Shown piece by piece: positions 14,070-22,192 of a stretch of DNA of 25,032 bases. The stretch spans positions 3,401-28,432 of IMG/VR virus record IMGVR_UViG_3300002460_000137; one strand, written 5' to 3'. Origin of the DNA: a virus. Numbering within the stretch: the stretch's first letter is position 1; each line of letters starts with the position of its first letter. The notes below the pieces were generated by a model. That model was given only the letters and a program-made list of their open reading frames with translations, was not told the origin of the DNA and ran no database searches. The translations under genes and the position numbers were made by a program.

Positions 14070-15505
14070 TGGCAAGTAGATTATTACAACTTTTAGAGAC
14101 CAACGAGAAGGAAAAAATAAATGTCAAAAGTTTAACCGGCAGTAGGTTAAGTTTCCTTTCTGAAACTGATAGGTTTGCGATTCCTGAAGTTCCTGAAATT
14201 CCAAAGCTAGTACAAGCATTCCCTTCTACAATGGAAATGTTGGCGGATTTGCAAATTGATCCTCTTTCTCTAAAAGAAAATCCTATTGAAGTGCTTGGTG
14301 CGGCGTGGGATTCCCTTAAAACTACAGTAACCGAAAGTGCTACAAAAATAATAAGTCAATTTACGGGACAGAGAACTGTAGGTGAACAATTAAAAGGCGT
14401 TGCCGCCGTAGGACACCTTGTTTTTTCTCCAATCACGGCTTTATTTGAGGGAGCAAATAAAATTCCTATTCTCGGTTCTGTTTCTAAACTTATTTCTTTG
14501 CCTTTTATAGCGGTGGGGGAAGGTGCGACAAAAGTTAGCGACAAAATTGTTGATGAACTGCCGATACCAGACGAACAAAAATTAGACATAAAAGAAGGAT
14601 TGGGAGAGATTTTTGCTCTAGCGTCCCAAATTGCTTTAGGAAAGGTAACACATATTGCAGAAAAAAAAGTTCGGGAGCTACAAACAAGATTTGGAGAAAA
14701 AGACGCTCAAACAATCGTAAACAAGTCCCAAGAACTTGCGGATCAGGCACAAGAGCCGGTTCCAAAAGAAATCGCAGAAACTGAACCATTAAGGGTAAAA
14801 GACATTCCACCAGAAACAAAAATGGGAGATATAGCTGAAGTAGCAAAAGGAAGAGGATTTGAAGTCCCTGAATTTGGGGTTGAAGAAGTAACGTCTAAGC
14901 CAAGAGGTAAGTTTATTGATGTTCCGAGAGAGCAATTACCTATAAGAACAGAGGGAGCCGATAGAGGCGTGAGTGCGCTTGAAGCGAGAATGAAGGGAAT
15001 TTTTGAAACGGAAAATGTAAAAGTGGCGAAAGCAGAAGCGGAGGCAAGAGGATTAGATATTTCTATTTATGATAAAATGAGCAAGCCGGAACAATTACGA
15101 TTGGCGGCAAAATATGTTCAATCAACGTCTCAACGAAACGTTTTAGAGGTTTTGGAAGGGAAACGAGAGGCTCCGAAAGGATTATTGCACAATGCCATTA
15201 TGCTCGCGCTCGAAGAAAAAAGTTTGCGAGATAGGAACGTAGACTTGGGGATTAAACTTGCTTCCTTGAGATCAACAAGAATGGGACAAGAGATTAGTAT
15301 TCTTACGGAGGCAGGGTTGAGCTTTGTTTCGGGGTTGGATCAGATCATTAGAGCAAGACGTGAGGCAACTACAAGGAAGTTGAAACAAGGAGAAACCATA
15401 CAAGTCAAAAAATCTTCCACCATTGAAGAAATTAAAACAGAGCAAACAAAAACTCAGCTTAAATTGTCGGAGGTTGAAAAAATCTTAAAAAGTATAACCT
15501 GCTAA
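14069..15505 (+). CDS. Putative polyvalent/ejection protein with membrane-active region
   Basis: 478 residues, starting at ATG 14069 that shares a base with the preceding TAA. Residues about 108-192 are hydrophobic and Gly/Pro-marked (VAAVGHLVFSPITALFEGA, IPILGSVSKLISLPFIAVGE, GEIFALASQIALGK), a pattern seen in phage polyvalent proteins that may insert in the host membrane during DNA entry. The rest is Glu/Lys-rich helix, with a C-terminal KSSTIEEIKTEQTKTQLK coiled coil. The gene is clearly AT-richer than the fibre genes (21 of 60 G+C at 14101-14160). Role inferred from composition and neighbours. Confidence 0.55.
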   Translation: MASRLLQLLETNEKEKINVKSLTGSRLSFLSETDRFAIPEVPEIPKLVQAFPSTMEMLADLQIDPLSLKENPIEVLGAAWDSLKTTVTESATKIISQFTGQRTVGEQLKGVAAVGHLVFSPITALFEGANKIPILGSVSKLISLPFIAVGEGATKVSDKIVDELPIPDEQKLDIKEGLGEIFALASQIALGKVTHIAEKKVRELQTRFGEKDAQTIVNKSQELADQAQEPVPKEIAETEPLRVKDIPPETKMGDIAEVAKGRGFEVPEFGVEEVTSKPRGKFIDVPREQLPIRTEGADRGVSALEARMKGIFETENVKVAKAEAEARGLDISIYDKMSKPEQLRLAAKYVQSTSQRNVLEVLEGKREAPKGLLHNAIMLALEEKSLRDRNVDLGIKLASLRSTRMGQEISILTEAGLSFVSGLDQIIRARREATTRKLKQGETIQVKKSSTIEEIKTEQTKTQLKLSEVEKILKSITC

Positions 15506-17457
15506 TGCCAATTTGTTTGCCAAAAGTTAATCGTGAGCAGTTGCTAAATGCCTTGAAAAAGGCGGAGGTTACGATTGGAAAGTTGTACGAACTATCAGAT
15601 GTAGAGAGGAACACTCTTTTAAGCAAATACGTCGGAAAAGAGAATGCATCTTTTGTAAATGCGAAATTTGAGCAAGCAATGCTCTCTGCACAAAAACAGG
15701 CGTTTGTGAATTGGATCAAAAGAACCACGTCTTTTACCGACCCTATTCGCCAAGACATGCTAAAGAAAGTTGAAAATAACAAAAAGTTTCTTAGTGCAGA
15801 CGAATCGGGAAGATTTATGGATGATTTAGCGGAACTGAAATTGGGTATCAGGGTTTCTGAAATTGAAGCTAAAACACTATTAGAAATGAAAACTAAAGTT
15901 GATGACTTCAAATCAAAAATACCGGAAAATTCTCTTGACGGAAGTATTGAACGAATGTCATATGGGTATGCACTTGATGATTTTAAGCAATTTATAGGAG
16001 AACGAAAACTCGCCGCAGAAAACATAAAACTTAAAGAAAGGTTTTTACCGAAAAATTTATGGCGTAACATTGGTGATATTGCAGGAGTTACCAAGTCGTT
16101 GGTTGCTACATTAGACAATAGTTTTCTTGGGAGACAAGGCATAAAGACATTTTTACGCGGAGATTATCGTATTTGGGGAGAAACGGTTAAGAAATCTTTT
16201 GAGATATTGGGGAAAGAATTATTCTCCAAATCAGAGGGTTGGTTTGAATCAAGAAACGATGCGGTAATGCGTTCGCTTCGCGCTTATATTTTCTCATCGG
16301 AGAATGCTTTGAATGGAAAATATAAAGCGGCTAAAAATGGCTATGGGTTGGGCGTCTTGCACGAAGAAGTATTTCCAACTTCGTTACCAGAAAGGATTCC
16401 TGTTGTGGGCAGGGTTTTCAAAGCCGCAGAATCTGCATTTAGCGGGAGTGCTTTGTTTATGAGAAAAAAGCTCGCCGATGCGGTAATAAAAAATGGAGAA
16501 AGGAATGGTATTGATATGCTCGATCCGAAACAAGCAACTGCTCACGGAAAACTCGTTACTTCTTTGACGGGCAGAGGAGAGTTGGGACGGTTGGGTGCGA
16601 TAGGAAAAGAAATCAATGTGCTTATGTTCTCAGTAAAATTCTTGAAATCAAATTTTGATACTTTAACAGCACATCTTTTTGATAAAACATTCACTAGAGA
16701 AGCCAGAATAACATCCGCAAAATCTACATTAAGAATTGCTATGAGTATTACGGGATTGTTAGCGATAGCCGATATACTTGGATTTGATGTTCAGTGGGAC
16801 CCAAGAAGTTCGAGAGCGGGACAAATTTGTTATAAAAATCATTGCTACGATGTAACAGGAGGAATGAGGGGGCTTCTTACACTTGGATCGCGTATCGTGC
16901 CAACTCGTCATAATGGGGAATGGGGTTTTTGGACGAAAAGCGCTACGGGCAAATGGACTAAAATGAGTTCAGGAAACTTCGGAGAGCAAACTGCGTTGGA
17001 TACATTTGAACAGTTTTTTGAGGGGAAACTATCCCCGTCTGTTGGAATGTTAAGAGATATTTGGAAAGGACAGAATTTTCAAGGAGAGAAACCAAGTTTT
17101 GTTAATTCAACTATTGGACTTATTACCCCTATTTCCGCAGAAATGTTTGTTGATGAATTGAAAAAGGGAAATGACGATATTTTACTCGCAATGATCGCGG
17201 AAGTTTTGGGTATTTCAACGGTAGAAACTACTATGCGGGGGTATGGTAAACGATGGGAGGCGTTGAAAAATAAAGTTGATACCGAAACTTATAATCGGGC
17301 GTTGAAAATGGTTACGGAAAAATTTAACGAACGGGCAGATAAAATTCAAAAATCTTCTCGCTGGAGAAAACTGGATAATGATGAACGATCCAAAGAATTA
17401 GATAAAATAAGGGGAGAGGAAACAGAGAAAATTTTTGATAGATATAATATAAAGTGA
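15505..17457 (+). CDS. Large polyvalent-type phage protein (LPD38-like region)
   Basis: 650 residues, mostly helical. Two stretches match what I know of large polyvalent proteins of phages: SLVATLDNSFLGRQGIKTFL (about 198-217; compare 'DLSxxxRQG'), and a core from about 365 to 465 with INVLMFSVKFLKSNFDTL, a hydrophobic LRIAMSITGLLAIADILGF (409-427), DPRSSRAGQI and DVTGGMRGLLTLGSRIV. These proteins are carried in the virion and delivered with DNA; domain LPD38 is my best guess for the core and needs a profile search. The charged C-terminus (after 570) is coiled coil. The gene is joined to its neighbours by TAATG and TGATG overlaps. Confidence 0.6.
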   Translation: MPICLPKVNREQLLNALKKAEVTIGKLYELSDVERNTLLSKYVGKENASFVNAKFEQAMLSAQKQAFVNWIKRTTSFTDPIRQDMLKKVENNKKFLSADESGRFMDDLAELKLGIRVSEIEAKTLLEMKTKVDDFKSKIPENSLDGSIERMSYGYALDDFKQFIGERKLAAENIKLKERFLPKNLWRNIGDIAGVTKSLVATLDNSFLGRQGIKTFLRGDYRIWGETVKKSFEILGKELFSKSEGWFESRNDAVMRSLRAYIFSSENALNGKYKAAKNGYGLGVLHEEVFPTSLPERIPVVGRVFKAAESAFSGSALFMRKKLADAVIKNGERNGIDMLDPKQATAHGKLVTSLTGRGELGRLGAIGKEINVLMFSVKFLKSNFDTLTAHLFDKTFTREARITSAKSTLRIAMSITGLLAIADILGFDVQWDPRSSRAGQICYKNHCYDVTGGMRGLLTLGSRIVPTRHNGEWGFWTKSATGKWTKMSSGNFGEQTALDTFEQFFEGKLSPSVGMLRDIWKGQNFQGEKPSFVNSTIGLITPISAEMFVDELKKGNDDILLAMIAEVLGISTVETTMRGYGKRWEALKNKVDTETYNRALKMVTEKFNERADKIQKSSRWRKLDNDERSKELDKIRGEETEKIFDRYNIK

Positions 17458-17945
17458 TGCCCAAAACCATTTTTGATAACGGAAGAATACGGCTTATAGA
17501 AGAGAACGAAAATGTCTTGAACATTAAAACCGGCCAGATTTCACAACTTCCCCCGCGTCCGTTCCAAAATAAAACTTCCACCGTTCCTTTCGCGCCTCAA
17601 AAAGAACAACCACCCAAAGAAACTCCCGAACAGAAAGACCAGAATTTAAGGAAAACAGCCATTCAAGACGAAATAAAATCTTTGCAAAGTCAAGGCAAGA
17701 AGCCGGAGCACATTAAGGAGGCGATGAATTTATTTGTGGATAACGTGTTTACCGAATTTGGCGGGCAACTTAAAGACATCGCAACCGGGAAAACGCCACT
17801 TACGAGAGAGAAAACGCCGGAGGAATTACAACGCGAAGAAGGTGCAGGAAAACTTGTGGAAGGAATGAAGGGCGCGGCACGGGGCAATTATGGAAGTTCT
17901 GAACCTTCCTGCCACCGCAACAGAAGAAGAAATGAAAAAATCTGA
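17457..17945 (+). CDS. N-terminal part of an ejection protein, possibly frameshifted
   Basis: 162 residues as read. Residues 1-142 look genuine: a strand-rich start (KTIFDNGRIRLIEENENVLN), a Pro/Gln/Lys linker (PFQNKTSTVPFAPQKEQP), a helix DEIKSLQSQGKKPEHIKEAM and LVEGMKGAARG. The last 20 residues (NYGSSEPSCHRNRRRNEKI) are basic and unlike the rest, as expected for reading past a frame change. The following ORF is in the +1 frame and begins inside this one. Skipping one base of the CGGGGC run (17880-17885) would join them as GAAR-AIMEVLNLP. It could be an assembly error, a decayed gene, programmed +1 frameshifting, or two real overlapping genes. A TATAAT at 17443-17448 might also give a local start. 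Confidence 0.55.
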   Translation: MPKTIFDNGRIRLIEENENVLNIKTGQISQLPPRPFQNKTSTVPFAPQKEQPPKETPEQKDQNLRKTAIQDEIKSLQSQGKKPEHIKEAMNLFVDNVFTEFGGQLKDIATGKTPLTREKTPEELQREEGAGKLVEGMKGAARGNYGSSEPSCHRNRRRNEKI

Positions 17946-19014
17946 TAATCCTTTAGTGCAGAAACTTGCACCCTATGCTGGATTTTTGGTCGCCGCGATT
18001 ACACCGATGAAAGGAGACGACTTGATAATGGTAAAAAAACTTATGCAACGTATTTCAAAATCACAAGGGAAAACACAAGCAAAGGCGATTGCAATAGGAA
18101 ATGATTTAATGACTGGAGCGATTAACGAAAAAGACGCTGTGGCAAAAATTGATGGATTAGCAGATACATTTTTTAGAGAAGAGCTTGACAAAACATTCTC
18201 CGAATTTCAAAAACTTCCTCGTAAAAGCATTATTGAAAATCCGTTTTCTCTCGTGGAAACTCCGTATAAGATCACCCCGGAAGTTCTTGAGTTGATGGGC
18301 ACGAAAAATGGGCGAGTGATATTTACCCGCCGATCTCTTAAACATCTCGCGGACAAAGGAACGGAAGGAAAAGCCATACTGGATCAGCTCCCCGATATTC
18401 TTAAAAATCCTGATGAATTGCGCCAGGGAGTATTGGAAAACAGATTTATTATTTCTAAGTCAATTAAAAATAGTAAGGGCGGGCGACCCTATGCAATTAG
18501 TATGGAAATAATAGAAAAAGACGGCAACTTAATCGTTACCGCTTTTCCTACTGATACAAAGTATTTGGATGGATTTGACCTTCTCTGGAGGACGGGGGAG
18601 CCACGTGGCTCGGTTTCTCCATCTGCATATCCCAAAAGGGACGCTGGCAGCCGACCCGAATTTTCTGCTCTTAAAGAAGATCAGAACCTCGATACAAGCA
18701 TACTCCCAAAAGGAAAAGATGTCAATAAGGATACATCGGGCCATATTAGCGCAAAAACCGCAATAGGTGTGGGCACAACCGCCGTAGGAGCGTCCATTCT
18801 TGCCCCGCTTATTTCCGAAGTCATCAAAGATATTTCAACGGTAGACGATAAAGAAGCCGAACAATTCATACAAAAGTCGGAGAACTTAGAGGAATTACAA
18901 AAACTTCTTGATGTAGTAGAGAAAAGTGATGACGAGATAAAACGTCAAAAGTTTGGTAAAATAATCGTGGGGAGAATGCAGGAATTGAAAAATGAAAGGG
19001 CGATACCCGATTAA
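17890..19014 (+). CDS. Ejection-type protein with PBECR-like nuclease domain
   Basis: 374 residues from ATG 17890, or the C-terminal part of a joined protein of about 515 residues. Residues 1-100 are helical. Residues about 140-235 resemble the PBECR family (phage-encoded barnase/EndoU/colicin E5-D/RelE-like nuclease): RVIFTRRSLKHLADKG with His152, LPDILKNPDELRQG, ENRFIISK with Arg185, YAISMEIIEKDG, and LIVTAFPTD with Thr217. Such domains sit in phage polyvalent proteins delivered at infection and are thought to cleave host RNA. Residues 290-309 (AIGVGTTAVGASILAPLIS) are a hydrophobic, glycine-rich membrane segment, followed by a coiled coil. The nuclease call is by pattern only. Confidence 0.6.
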   Translation: MEVLNLPATATEEEMKKSDNPLVQKLAPYAGFLVAAITPMKGDDLIMVKKLMQRISKSQGKTQAKAIAIGNDLMTGAINEKDAVAKIDGLADTFFREELDKTFSEFQKLPRKSIIENPFSLVETPYKITPEVLELMGTKNGRVIFTRRSLKHLADKGTEGKAILDQLPDILKNPDELRQGVLENRFIISKSIKNSKGGRPYAISMEIIEKDGNLIVTAFPTDTKYLDGFDLLWRTGEPRGSVSPSAYPKRDAGSRPEFSALKEDQNLDTSILPKGKDVNKDTSGHISAKTAIGVGTTAVGASILAPLISEVIKDISTVDDKEAEQFIQKSENLEELQKLLDVVEKSDDEIKRQKFGKIIVGRMQELKNERAIPD

Positions 19015-19034
19015 ATAAAAACATTTCCCGACCA

Positions 19035-19727
19035 ATGCTAAAAACCCTTTCTGAAGCATTAACAATGATAGAGAAAAAATCCGATGTGCGGGAGGTTTTA
19101 CTTGCGATTTTGGATCGGGATGAATTGTCCCAGAAGGAAAGAAATAATATAATTAAGGGGATCATCGCCGATTTGTTGGAACAAAAACTACCCGAAATGA
19201 CAAAGATAATCACACAGGATATTCTTGCAAAAATCCCGTCTTTTATTCCAGATCCAATCCCTGGCGGCAAAGGAGAGCCCGGAAGAAACGCGCCGACACT
19301 TGCCGAAATTATACGTGCGGTTCCGAAGCCGAAAGACGGATATACGCCAAAGAAAGGCGTTGATTACGTGGATGGGAAAGACGGCCAAGACGCGCCGACA
19401 CTTGCGGAGATTCTCGCGGAAGTTGACAAAAAACTGCCCGAACTTGTTAAAACCTATGCTCCGCAAAGGAATTATTCGCTCGTGCCCCGGCGTTCAAACG
19501 CATATTTTAAGGTGCTCACCATTACTGGAACGCAAGACGGTTCTAACAGGGAGTTTTATCTTTCCGAAGCTCCCCGGCAGGGAGCCGACTTGTTCGTGTT
19601 TATGAACGGTTTGTGGCTTTCGCCAAGCGATCAGCTTACGGTAAGCGGCGTAACTCTTACTTTGGACAATTCAGTGCCCGCTCCGAGGTCGGGATGGGCG
19701 TTTTATGCTTTGACATTCAAGCCGTGA
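19035..19727 (+). CDS. Collagen-like tail fibre/connector protein
   Basis: 230 residues: an N-terminal helical bundle (1-75), a Pro/Gly stretch (IPDPIPGGKGEPGRNAPTLAEI, DGYTPKKGVDYVDGKDGQ), and a C-terminal beta domain (FYLSEAPRQGADLFVFMNGLWLSP, QLTVSGVTLTLD, WAFYALTF). The KGVDYVDGKDG pattern is typical of tail fibre shafts and trimerises. The phrase APTLAEI(I/L) occurs twice, near 88 and 125, pointing to an internal duplication. The C-terminal domain resembles phage 'functional hook' domains attached to tail proteins. Start ATG 19035, no Shine-Dalgarno site; the end overlaps the next gene by four bases (GTGA). Confidence 0.72.
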   Translation: MLKTLSEALTMIEKKSDVREVLLAILDRDELSQKERNNIIKGIIADLLEQKLPEMTKIITQDILAKIPSFIPDPIPGGKGEPGRNAPTLAEIIRAVPKPKDGYTPKKGVDYVDGKDGQDAPTLAEILAEVDKKLPELVKTYAPQRNYSLVPRRSNAYFKVLTITGTQDGSNREFYLSEAPRQGADLFVFMNGLWLSPSDQLTVSGVTLTLDNSVPAPRSGWAFYALTFKP

Positions 19728-22192
19728 AAAAGCTAATCGGATTTTTTCTGACAGCAGTTATTTTAAGCGGAGTCCATTACTTTACGACTTCAGCTCAATT
19801 CCAGCCCGTATTCCCAGAGCAGGGAGGAACTGGCACTACAAGCACTCCGTCAAACAATCAAATCTTGATAGGGAATACAAACAAGATTTATGTTCTTACG
19901 GCGATCCCCGACTGTACGGGTTCAAACAAACTTTTATTTAATTCTTCTACAAGAGTATTCAGTTGTTCGGCCGACGAGGGTGGCGGCGCCATTACTATTA
20001 ACGATATTCAAACCTCCACTTTTTCCTTTGAGGCCGGTTCGGGCATCCAAGTCGTTTCCTCCACCGGCGTCGGAGGCCTTGGAATCATCACCATCACGAA
20101 CACTGGCTCGGGTTCGGGCGGAGTGAACGGAACGGGAACCGCGAACTATGTGGCGGTGTGGTCTGGGCCTTCCACCATCGCCACGAATACGCTCTTTTTC
20201 GGCGGCGCAGACCTGTTTCAAGGCGGAGCGTTCAACGCGTCAGGCACGATTACGCAGAACGGCGTAGCGGTTCTCACGACTTCAACCGGATTGGGAGTGG
20301 CGAATTTTACGTCGGCCAACATCTCCCAGTGGACGAACAATACGGGATATACGACCTATGCCTCGGGTGGCCCGTGGACTGCGGCAATTTTCGAGATAGC
20401 GAATATCGCATCATCTTCCCAGCTCCGCACGCCGTCAGGCACGATTGCGGTTCTTTACGACGCTTCAGGGAACAGGTACGTGACCTCGACCAGTTCAGGC
20501 GGCGGCGTAGCGTCTTCCACCGGCTCTGCGGCGACCAGAGTGGCCTACTACCTCGACCCCTCGACTATTTCGGGGAGTTCGACATTTACCTTTGCAAGCT
20601 CCACGGGATTGCTCCAAGCTCCTGCACTCACCCTTTCCGCAGGCCCGCTTATTATTCAAGGTGGAGGGACGACCACGATTACGGGAGACGGAACATTGAG
20701 CATAGTTGGCGGTGATTTAGAGCCAGTCAACCTAAACATTATTCAGGGGAATGCGATATATTTTGAGAGCGCATCTGGGCTTGGAGATTGGGCTTCGATT
20801 TCAGGATTTGATGCTCAAACAATCGAGTTCACGCGGCCATCCGGTGGAGCGGCGCAATTACACCTTGGTAACCTTAACGAAACTCGTCTTTTCGAGCTTC
20901 CCAACCTTGTTCCTGTTTCAGGGGGAACGAGTTCAATAGCCATCACGAACGCCACCCAGACGTGGAGCGGGCTTCAAACCATTCCCGTTATAGCGTTCAC
21001 CTCCGCATCAGGTACTAACCTTACCGCGTCAGGGTACTTGCAAGCCGCTTCAATGGTGGATACCGGAACAACTGACGCTTTGATCCTTGCGAATAGTGCG
21101 GGGCTGTTCGGGGAATACGGAGGGAGTGCGTGCGGCGGGAGCGACCAAGTAGTTTCCATCTCGGCGACAGGAACCGTGCTCTGTTCCTCCCAAGGCGCGG
21201 GCGGAAGCGGCACGGTCTCAACTTCTTCTGCGGTGAGCGCAAACCATCTCCCCTATTGGACATCGGACGGGAAATTGAGCGGCACTTCTACCGCGCAATA
21301 CTCCGCAGGATTCTTGCACGTCTACGGCATAGCTTCTTCAACGGAAGTCCGTACGCCTTCCGGCACCATCGCCACGCTCGCTTTTACCAATGCATCAGGC
21401 ACCAACCTTTCTGCCACCGGATATTTACAGGGCGGGAGCGGTAATATCACGAACGTATCTTCCACGAACATCAGCGTCTCCGGTTATGGCCTCTTTCCTA
21501 CTCTTAACTTCACCAACGCCTCCGGCTCGGCGTTGAACGCCACGACCTATCTTCAGAGCGCGCGGGGCGAATTGACGAACGTTTCGTCCACGAACATTTC
21601 CGTCACCGGCTACGGGACGTTCCCGACGCTCTCATTCACCAACTCATCGGGCACCAATAGTTCGGTTTCGGGATACGGAACATTCCCTACGCTCAACTTC
21701 ACGAACGCATCAGGGACGAACATCTCCGGCACGGGATACGGCTCGTTCCCCAATCTCTACGACGGAAGCGGAAACAAATATAATACTTCCACGCTTGACG
21801 GAAACTATCTCTCGCTTTCGGGAAACACACTGCACGTAGACCCCGAAGTGGCGTCCTCATCGTTCACGCTGTTTCAAAGCTACGCCACCACCACGAACGG
21901 CGACCAGTATGTCCGGCACCGCGTGAACAAGGCGCAAACCATTTTACAGATTTCCTGCGATGCGTATTCCGGCACTTCGACGTTTGATATTTACAAAGGA
22001 AGTTCGCTCGGTTCGTATGCGGTGGGAACGCTCATCACGACTTCCACGGCCTGCGGCACGGGCGGGACGACAATAACCTCGTTCAACACGTCCACCCTCG
22101 CGGCGGGGGATTTCGTGATTGCCTCGACAACGGCAGTCGCAGGCACGTCGCAGATGCCCGCAATCTATATTTTCACGCGGATAAATGATTAA
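19724..22192 (+). CDS. Large secreted repeat fibre/adhesin-like protein
   Basis: 822 residues. GTG 19724 is chosen because it overlaps the prior TGA (GTGA) and gives a normal signal peptide, MKKLIGFFLTAVILSGVHYFTTSA; the longer frame from 19613 reads through the preceding gene. The mature part opens with FPEQGGTGTTSTPSNNQILIGN, a tail-fibre shaft motif, and continues in Ser/Thr/Gly/Ala-rich beta modules. Phrases are reused: LRTPSGTIAVLYDASGN / VRTPSGTIATLAFTNASG, IAFTSASGTNLTASGYLQ, and a tandem GYGTFPTLxFTNASGTN array near the end. The C-terminus (FDIYKGSSLGSYAVGTL) is a compact beta domain. A phage shaft fused to a signal peptide is unusual; it could be a virion fibre or a phage-encoded surface adhesin. 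Confidence 0.72.
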   Translation: MKKLIGFFLTAVILSGVHYFTTSAQFQPVFPEQGGTGTTSTPSNNQILIGNTNKIYVLTAIPDCTGSNKLLFNSSTRVFSCSADEGGGAITINDIQTSTFSFEAGSGIQVVSSTGVGGLGIITITNTGSGSGGVNGTGTANYVAVWSGPSTIATNTLFFGGADLFQGGAFNASGTITQNGVAVLTTSTGLGVANFTSANISQWTNNTGYTTYASGGPWTAAIFEIANIASSSQLRTPSGTIAVLYDASGNRYVTSTSSGGGVASSTGSAATRVAYYLDPSTISGSSTFTFASSTGLLQAPALTLSAGPLIIQGGGTTTITGDGTLSIVGGDLEPVNLNIIQGNAIYFESASGLGDWASISGFDAQTIEFTRPSGGAAQLHLGNLNETRLFELPNLVPVSGGTSSIAITNATQTWSGLQTIPVIAFTSASGTNLTASGYLQAASMVDTGTTDALILANSAGLFGEYGGSACGGSDQVVSISATGTVLCSSQGAGGSGTVSTSSAVSANHLPYWTSDGKLSGTSTAQYSAGFLHVYGIASSTEVRTPSGTIATLAFTNASGTNLSATGYLQGGSGNITNVSSTNISVSGYGLFPTLNFTNASGSALNATTYLQSARGELTNVSSTNISVTGYGTFPTLSFTNSSGTNSSVSGYGTFPTLNFTNASGTNISGTGYGSFPNLYDGSGNKYNTSTLDGNYLSLSGNTLHVDPEVASSSFTLFQSYATTTNGDQYVRHRVNKAQTILQISCDAYSGTSTFDIYKGSSLGSYAVGTLITTSTACGTGGTTITSFNTSTLAAGDFVIASTTAVAGTSQMPAIYIFTRIND
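21380..21760 (+). repeat. Tandem/imperfect repeats in fibre gene
   Basis: About 380 bases encode degenerate units with cores FTNASGTN and GYGTFPTL; the best-preserved pair have a 21-residue (63-base) period, and a longer unit with NVSSTNIS(V) is duplicated before them. The repeats are diverged at DNA level, so they are old or under selection. Confidence 0.7.

Noticed and set aside
18598-18611. Perfect 14-base palindrome GAGCCACGTGGCTC
   Set aside because: About one or two 14-base palindromes are expected by chance in 25 kb and it lies inside a coding region.
19613-19723. Longer start for the large fibre gene
   Set aside because: That stretch is inside the preceding gene in another frame; GTG 19724 gives a GTGA overlap and a proper signal peptide.
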